From JAYUDN01 sp043769645 (lineage in GTDB: Bacteria; Patescibacteriota; Gracilibacteria; BD1-5; UBA2023): a DNA stretch of 32,305 nt. Shown here piece after piece: positions 27,894 to 32,305 of the stretch; within the stretch, counting starts at the first letter, position 1; the number at the start of each line of letters is the position of its first letter. A program made the position numbers and the translations under genes. The stretch is from NCBI GenBank assembly GCA_043769645.1, contig JAYVJC010000055.1, positions 1-32,305 on the forward strand. Reading direction: 5' to 3'. The notes below the pieces were generated by a model. That model saw nothing but the letters and a program-made list of their open reading frames with translations. It searched no databases and was not told the DNA's origin.

Positions 27894-28760
27894 ATGCAAA
27901 GAACCTGCCCCGTTTGTACTTCTTCAACATCTACTCTTATTTTTCACGATCATAATCGTCGTGAGGGGTATACGGAACTCGAATGAGATTTTATACAGTG
28001 TGATATCTGTCACATGAAATACCTCACGAATATCCCATCCTTTGAAGAAATGGGAGATAAATATAGTGATATTTATGTGCATCCAGATATAGAAGAACTC
28101 AGGTCAAAACTGAAGAAACATCAACAAAGACTCGATAAAAAGATTCTTGATATTGGCTGCAATCATGGGACCCAACTCATCCCACGATACAATGAGTGAT
28201 ATGATATCTACGGTATTGACCTCAATCAAAAGGCTATAGTTGACTGTCAGAAATATCTGCCTGAAGCAAATTTTCAAGTCTCTACTCTCGAAGATGCTTG
28301 ATTTAAGGAGTGATTTTTTGATCGAATTCAAACCTTTCATGTTCTTGAACATGTCTATGAACCTCAGTCATTTTTAAAGCTCTGTCACACACTTCTCAAA
28401 GATTGAGGCGAACTGGAAATCAGGATTCCTCATGGTGGAAGTCTTGAGATGATAGTCTGGTGAAAGTATTCGTCACAGAGCTGGGTCCCATTCCATATCA
28501 ATATGTTCGATAAAAACACTATAGAACATATTCTCAGAGAAGTATGATTTCAGCATATTCGTATCAGTACCAATCCTATTCCCTGGTGGTGGATTCTCTC
28601 TTACCGTCAGTGGAGGGGTACGATCAACACAAAGCGATGAGTCACGAACTTCCATCAAAATATTTTTCATATACTGCTTCAGTGACTCCTTCTCATTCCA
28701 CTCTGGATAGTTGCAAAATTTGGATACGGAGAAGAACTGCATATATTTGCTAAAAAATAA
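27894..28760 (+). CDS. Class I SAM methyltransferase with N-terminal Cys motif
   Basis: A 288-residue protein. CPVC (5-8) and CDIC (about 38-41) form a presumptive zinc ribbon. Motif I is KILDIGCNHGTQLIPRYNEG, motif II YDIYGIDLNQKAI, and TFHVLEHVYEPQSFLKLCH with LLKDGGELEIRIPHGG follow, typical of the methyltransf_11/23 fold. The C-terminus has a hydrophobic stretch (HILLQGLLLIPLWIVAKFGY) that may contact the membrane. It shares its layout with the protein encoded at 24200-25087, suggesting paralogs that modify different sugars. At least nine glycines are TGA. It lies 6 nt after the FkbM gene. Confidence 0.87.
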
Positions 28761-28769
28761 TAGTTTTTT

Positions 28770-29666
28770 ATGAATCAGTTCAATAATTTTAAAGTCGTAA
28801 TTTGGTGATATCCTTACGGAAAACATACGCACAGCTGGATTCATTTTGGTTTTTTTCGAGCATTTGAACACTTGGGATATGACGTAGTATGGCTCGAAAA
28901 TAAGATCGAAAATCTTCCTCCAAAATCTCAAAAGACAATTATTATTTCTGCGCAACCAGAAGACCAAATGATTTTAGAGAATCTGAGTGATAACTGGATA
29001 TTTTTTGATCATAACTATGGTCTTTCCGTTACGAAAAATATAATACCATTTTGAGTTCAAGCATGGAGTTTTGCAAGTTATCCTCCCGTTTCTACGACGG
29101 AATATCGACACTATCTTGAGATACCGAAGATCTTCTGGTGAACGGATCTTCTCCCTCATGAAATCGAATTTGTCCCCTACCATTACTCAAACTCGCGTGA
29201 TATACGATTTATCGGATCCTGGTGGTTTGATAATTGGAAAGCTCTCGAAAGGGCGAGAATATGGTGTTTCCAACATGGAAAATCCTGGGAACAACTCGGG
29301 AAACATATTTTTCTTCGTTATAAAAAATTTGTTCCGGAGGATGTTATCGGTACTCTTTCGAGAGAAGCATTTCTGACTCTTTCGATCCAAGGAGAACCTC
29401 AGTGCGAAACAGGATATATTCCTTGTCGACTGTTTAAGAATATTTCTTACTCGGTCCTCGCGTTATCGAATAATCTTTTCGTCGCAAATATGTTTGATGA
29501 GGATGAAGTAGTTATCGACCGTGATATCCCGACCTTACTTGATAAGGGGGCGAAAATAGTACATGATCGAAAAGTAGATGACTATACCCGTAAAGCTCTG
29601 GAAAAAGTAAAAAAAGAACATACGTATGTCAATCGTATCGAACAACTATTCTCCTATCTGCAATAG
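28770..29666 (+). CDS. Putative GT-B-type glycosyltransferase
   Basis: A 298-residue soluble protein. VVIWGYPYGKHTHSWIHFGF followed by FRAFEHLGYDVVWLE resembles the N-terminal Rossmann half of GT-B enzymes, where a Gly-rich turn precedes a helix. IFWGTDLLPHEIEF, a middle IRFIGSWWFDNWKALERARI, and late SREAFLTLSIQGEPQCETGY then IPCRLFKNISYSVLALSN resemble the C-terminal donor-binding half in CgeB-like proteins. I cannot assign a named family with certainty. Context (inside a glycan cluster, 9 nt after a methyltransferase gene) supports a glycosyltransferase. Only three or four TGA codons are needed. Confidence 0.65.
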
Positions 29667-29688
29667 GTAACATAGCTTCATTTAGAAA

Positions 29689-29718
29689 TTCAAATTGTAT
29701 CTCATAAATCTTTATAAT
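29689..29718 (+). promoter_or_regulatory. Candidate internal promoter
   Basis: TTCAAA (29689-29694) and a perfect TATAAT (29713-29718) are 18 nt apart, in the 66-nt gap before the ATG at 29733. This is the only sizeable gap in the right half of the glycan cluster. It could drive the last three plus-strand genes separately, with a very short leader. Motif match only. Confidence 0.4.
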
Positions 29719-29732
29719 ATCACCATAATTTT

Positions 29733-30320
29733 ATGCAAAAAGAACGGCAAATTAAACTCAATTCGCTCATTCCGAAAAACTGAAATTTACTCGATCTCTG
29801 ATGTGCACGATGACATATTTCGGATTTTTTAAGGGAAGATGTAGAGTACTATGGAGTAGAGTACAATGATGCCATGGTTCAGGATGGTATTAAAAAATGA
29901 CGAGATATACGAAAATGTGACCTCTCCTCTGAACGTATCCCGTTTGAAGATAATATGTTTGATGTTATATTTTGTTCACATGTTATCGAGCACTTTTACA
30001 TTCAGGAACAGATTCAGATTTTTCTCGAATGCTCACGAGTCCTAAAAAAATGAGGCAAGATACTTTTTTATATGCCGACTGGATATCATTGGTCTTTTTT
30101 TGATGATGAAACTCATAAAAAATGACACTCTCACATTTCACTCCGAGCCCTCGCTAAAGATACTTGATTTCACGCGGAAGAATGTCGATATTCACTCACT
30201 CGAAAATTTCCTGATCATTGGCAAGGGAGATTTCGGTTGCCTCCTCTACCATGGTATCTTACGGAGGTATATGTGGTTGCAACAAATGAAAAAAAATTAT
30301 CCTTTTCTAAAGAATACTAA
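29733..30320 (+). CDS. Small class I SAM methyltransferase
   Basis: A 195-residue protein. Motif I NLLDLGCARGHISDFL has both glycines as TGA, followed by VEYYGVEYNDAMVQDGIKK, IPFEDNMFDVIFCSHVIEHF and VLKKGGKILFYMPTGYHWSF, which is the standard methyltransf_11 order. The fold is complete without extra domains. The acceptor is unknown; a sugar is likely by context. It ends in TAATG, where the stop TAA shares its final A with the start of the GT11 gene. At least seven TGA codons are read as Gly. Confidence 0.87.
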
Positions 30321-31192
30321 TGCCTATTCTCAAACTTCAGTGATGACTCGGGAACCAGATGTTCGGGTATGCTCTCGCATATGCCCTCTCGAAAGAAAAG
30401 GGAGAACCGATATTACTTGATCCTTTCGTTCTCGAGAATCGATTCATCTGGGCTAACTGGACCTTTCGAAACTTTGAACTCGAAGTATTCTGAATCAAGA
30501 AAGAGTATCAGTCTCCACCCGCGTTTATATCACGATATATTCATCCAGAGTTGATAGCGTTCTGGAATCGTATCCGATATGGGAAGCGGTATATCAAGGA
30601 AAAATGAGGAAAAGTAATTCTCCAGTTTCCCAAGCATACTTATCTCGATGGCTGGTTTCAATCCTATCAATACTTCGAAAAATATACAAAAGATATCCAA
30701 GAAATATTTACGGTTAGGACTCCTTTTACCAAACCAAATCAAGGATTTATAAATCTCATAGAAGAGGCTGGGAATCGAGCCGTTTCGCTTCACGTTCGAC
30801 GTGGAGACTATGTCACGCTGGAGTGAGCTCGTAGGTGGCATGGTGTCTGCTCTCTCGAATACTATGAGTGAGCCATCGCATCGATGAAAGATAAATTGGA
30901 AAATCCAGTATTTTTTATTTTTTCCGACGATATAGCCTGGTGCCGTGAGTATCTCGAATTTCCTGAAGGAATACAGGTATATTTTATCGATCACAATGAG
31001 TCGGCTGGTCATGAGGATTTGCGACTTATGTATACTTGTTCTCACCATATTATTGCGAATAGTACGTTTTCTTGGTGGGGAGCGTATCTTGGGCGTAATC
31101 CTGATAAGACAATTATAGCGCCGAAGAAATGGCTTCAGACTGATAGATTTACTACCCAATATATTATTCCTCCATCATGGGTACTCCTTTAG
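30320..31192 (+). CDS. Family 11 alpha-fucosyltransferase
   Basis: A 290-residue GT11. The three family motifs are all present: QGGLGNQMFGYALAYAL (7-23), HVRRGDY (158-164) and NSTFSWWGAYLG (247-258), with LDGWFQSYQYFEKY between. GT11 enzymes transfer L-fucose from GDP-fucose, usually as alpha-1,2 to galactose; the HxRRGDY motif binds GDP. Both glycines of QGGLGNQ are encoded by two adjacent TGA codons, so standard decoding would give no functional protein. Together with gmd and fcl, the cluster holds a complete route from GDP-mannose to a fucosylated product. The linkage is not determined by sequence. It overlaps the preceding gene by one base and the following GT2 by 16 nt. Confidence 0.94.
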
Positions 31193-31977
31193 TTTCTATC
31201 CTCCTCCCAACGTACAATGGTGCTCGGTATATTCGAGAGGCCATAGACTCCGTCCTCGCTCAGAATTTTTCAGATTTTGAACTTATTATTATTGACGATG
31301 CATCAGTGGATGGTGTATCACTTATTATTGAGGAGTACCTAGCAAAAGACGCTCGAGTAGTATCGTATAGGAATGATAAAAATATGAAACTCGTAACCAC
31401 TCTGAATGTTGGATTACAAGTAGCACGGGGCCAATATATAGCACGTATTGACGATGATGATATATGGAACAGTAGAGAGAAGCTCCAAAAACAAGTAGAG
31501 ATCCTAGAATGTTCTCCCAGAGTTGCCATCGTCGGTACTTTTGGATATATTATCGATGAAGAAAGTAAGAGAACCGGTCAATGTATCATGCATCATACCG
31601 ATGCTTGATCTGTGAGAAAAGGATTTTGACTGAAAAATGAACTGATCCATACAAGTATACTTGCTCGAAAATCAATACTTATGGAAGCAGGAGGTTATAG
31701 GAAGGAGTGGCTTTATGTAGAAGATTTTGATCTCTGGCTTCGGGTACTTTCTCTCGGATATGAAATCATCAATATCCCTGAATACTTGATAGAGTATCGA
31801 GTGAGAAAGGGAAGTACCACGGGAAAGAAGTACCACCGTATGCAGTGACTTACGTTTCGTAGGCTCTTAATAGAAAAGTGAGTGTATACAAATCGACTTC
31901 ATAGATATCTCTCTATCAGTATTCGATTCCTTCTCTGGATAACACCGATGTGGATTATCGGTATCGTAAAAAAATAG
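31177..31977 (+). CDS. Family 2 glycosyltransferase
   Basis: A 266-residue GT2 starting PLVSILLPTYNGARYIREAI, with IIIDDASVDGVS, the metal-binding YIARIDDDDIW (Asp92 to Asp95) and the acceptor-side YVEDFDLWLRVLSLGYE. These are classic features. The last 30 residues (LSISIRFLLWITPMWIIGIV) are hydrophobic and probably a membrane anchor. The donor is unknown. The gene starts within the GT11 gene (16-nt overlap) and its 3' end overlaps by 23 nt with the convergent GT4 gene on the other strand. Four TGA codons are read as Gly. Confidence 0.9.
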
Positions 31978-32305
31978 TACTATATTTTTCTTTCATACTT
32001 TCGAGGGAAAACTGAGAATTGCTTGAATTTACTTTCTCTTTTATTTTGAGACCTTCTCGAATAGCTTGTATAAGAGCATCTTTGTTATCAGCTGGGAAGA
32101 GGTGAACCTCACTGATCTCACTCGTCCCTCAAACATCAGAGGCGATCGTATAACATCCCATCCCGAGAGCTTCGATGACGGTCGTCGGGAGTCATTCCTG
32201 GAGGCTCGGATTCACGAAAATATCAACACTGGGATAAAATTCGTTCATAATCCAGCTATGAGGTTTTGCACCGAGGAACTGTACTCGTGGTTTAAGATCC
32301 AGGTT
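31955..32305 (-). CDS. Family 4 glycosyltransferase, C-terminal part (runs off right edge)
   Basis: The visible 116 residues are the C-terminal half of a GT-B glycosyltransferase. VQFLGAKPHSWIMNEFYPSV and DIFVNPSLQEGLPTTVIEAL with GMGCYTIASDVGGTSEI form the Glycos_transf_1 donor-binding signature, including the E-x-x-x-x-x-x-E motif (EGLPTTVIE). Both EGLP and DVGG use TGA for a Gly. It is on the opposite strand from the rest of the cluster, and its stop lies 23 nt inside the GT2 gene, so the 3' ends overlap and there is no room for a conventional terminator between them. It probably belongs to an adjoining minus-strand glycan gene group. Confidence 0.9.

Noticed and set aside
1..32305. tRNA, rRNA or selenocysteine-type recoding elements
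   Set aside because: No cloverleaf or rRNA sequence was recognised by eye, and TGA codons are too many and too uniformly at Gly positions for selenocysteine insertion. A covariance-model scan was not possible here.

Overview
The window reads correctly only if UGA codes for glycine instead of stop (NCBI genetic code 25). Under the standard code almost every gene breaks into pieces. With TGA read as Gly, about 38 reading frames close, ending only in TAA or TAG, and invariant glycines of well-known families fall on TGA: the ABC signature LSGGE, TGITGQDG of GDP-mannose dehydratase, GDYDVDG of RecJ, DIEGAE of an FkbM methyltransferase, and both glycines of QGGLGNQMF in a family 11 fucosyltransferase. 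This points to Candidatus Gracilibacteria (BD1-5/GN02) or Absconditabacteria (SR1), the bacterial groups known to use this code. The window itself does not decide between them, and the decoding tRNA-Gly(UCA) is not seen here.

Layout. (1) 1-4421: a partial unknown gene, an SLH-anchored surface esterase, an AAA+ ATPase, an SGNH lipase/esterase lipoprotein and a DUF1624-type acyltransferase-like membrane protein. (2) 4449-12061, all on the minus strand: small accessory enzymes and membrane proteins (dienelactone hydrolase lipoprotein, DUF1761, two VOC proteins, an SRPBCC protein, a two-domain PhnB-like protein, DUF1398, a peptidoglycan-binding protein, three unknown membrane proteins), closed by a HAM1/RdgB-type NTP pyrophosphatase. 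(3) 12132-15272, plus strand: a MacB/Lol-type ABC transporter (ATPase and 798-residue permease), ended by a hairpin terminator. (4) 15323-19512, minus strand: a Met/Pro/Gly-rich secreted protein, a CsaA-like tRNA-binding protein, an unknown lipoprotein and a RecJ nuclease enlarged by simple-sequence inserts. (5) 19609-31977, plus strand: a lipoprotein with a cytochrome-b5-like domain that lacks the heme motif, then a compact surface-polysaccharide cluster: DUF2304, GT2, GalE, Gmd, GDP-fucose synthase, three class I methyltransferases, an FkbM methyltransferase, four further glycosyltransferases or candidates, and a GT11 fucosyltransferase. A convergent GT4 gene runs off the right edge.

How the genes work together. 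Gmd and GDP-L-fucose synthase convert GDP-mannose to GDP-L-fucose, which the GT11 enzyme can transfer. GalE supplies UDP-hexose epimers. The GT2 enzymes build the chain, and the methyltransferases may cap or decorate it. The result would be a fucosylated, probably methylated cell-surface glycan. With the SLH-anchored esterase and several lipoproteins, the window is rich in cell-surface functions. Most plus-strand genes in the glycan cluster overlap or lie 5-9 nt apart, with U-rich junctions and no evident Shine-Dalgarno sequence. No rRNA, tRNA, CRISPR array, transposase or phage gene was recognised.
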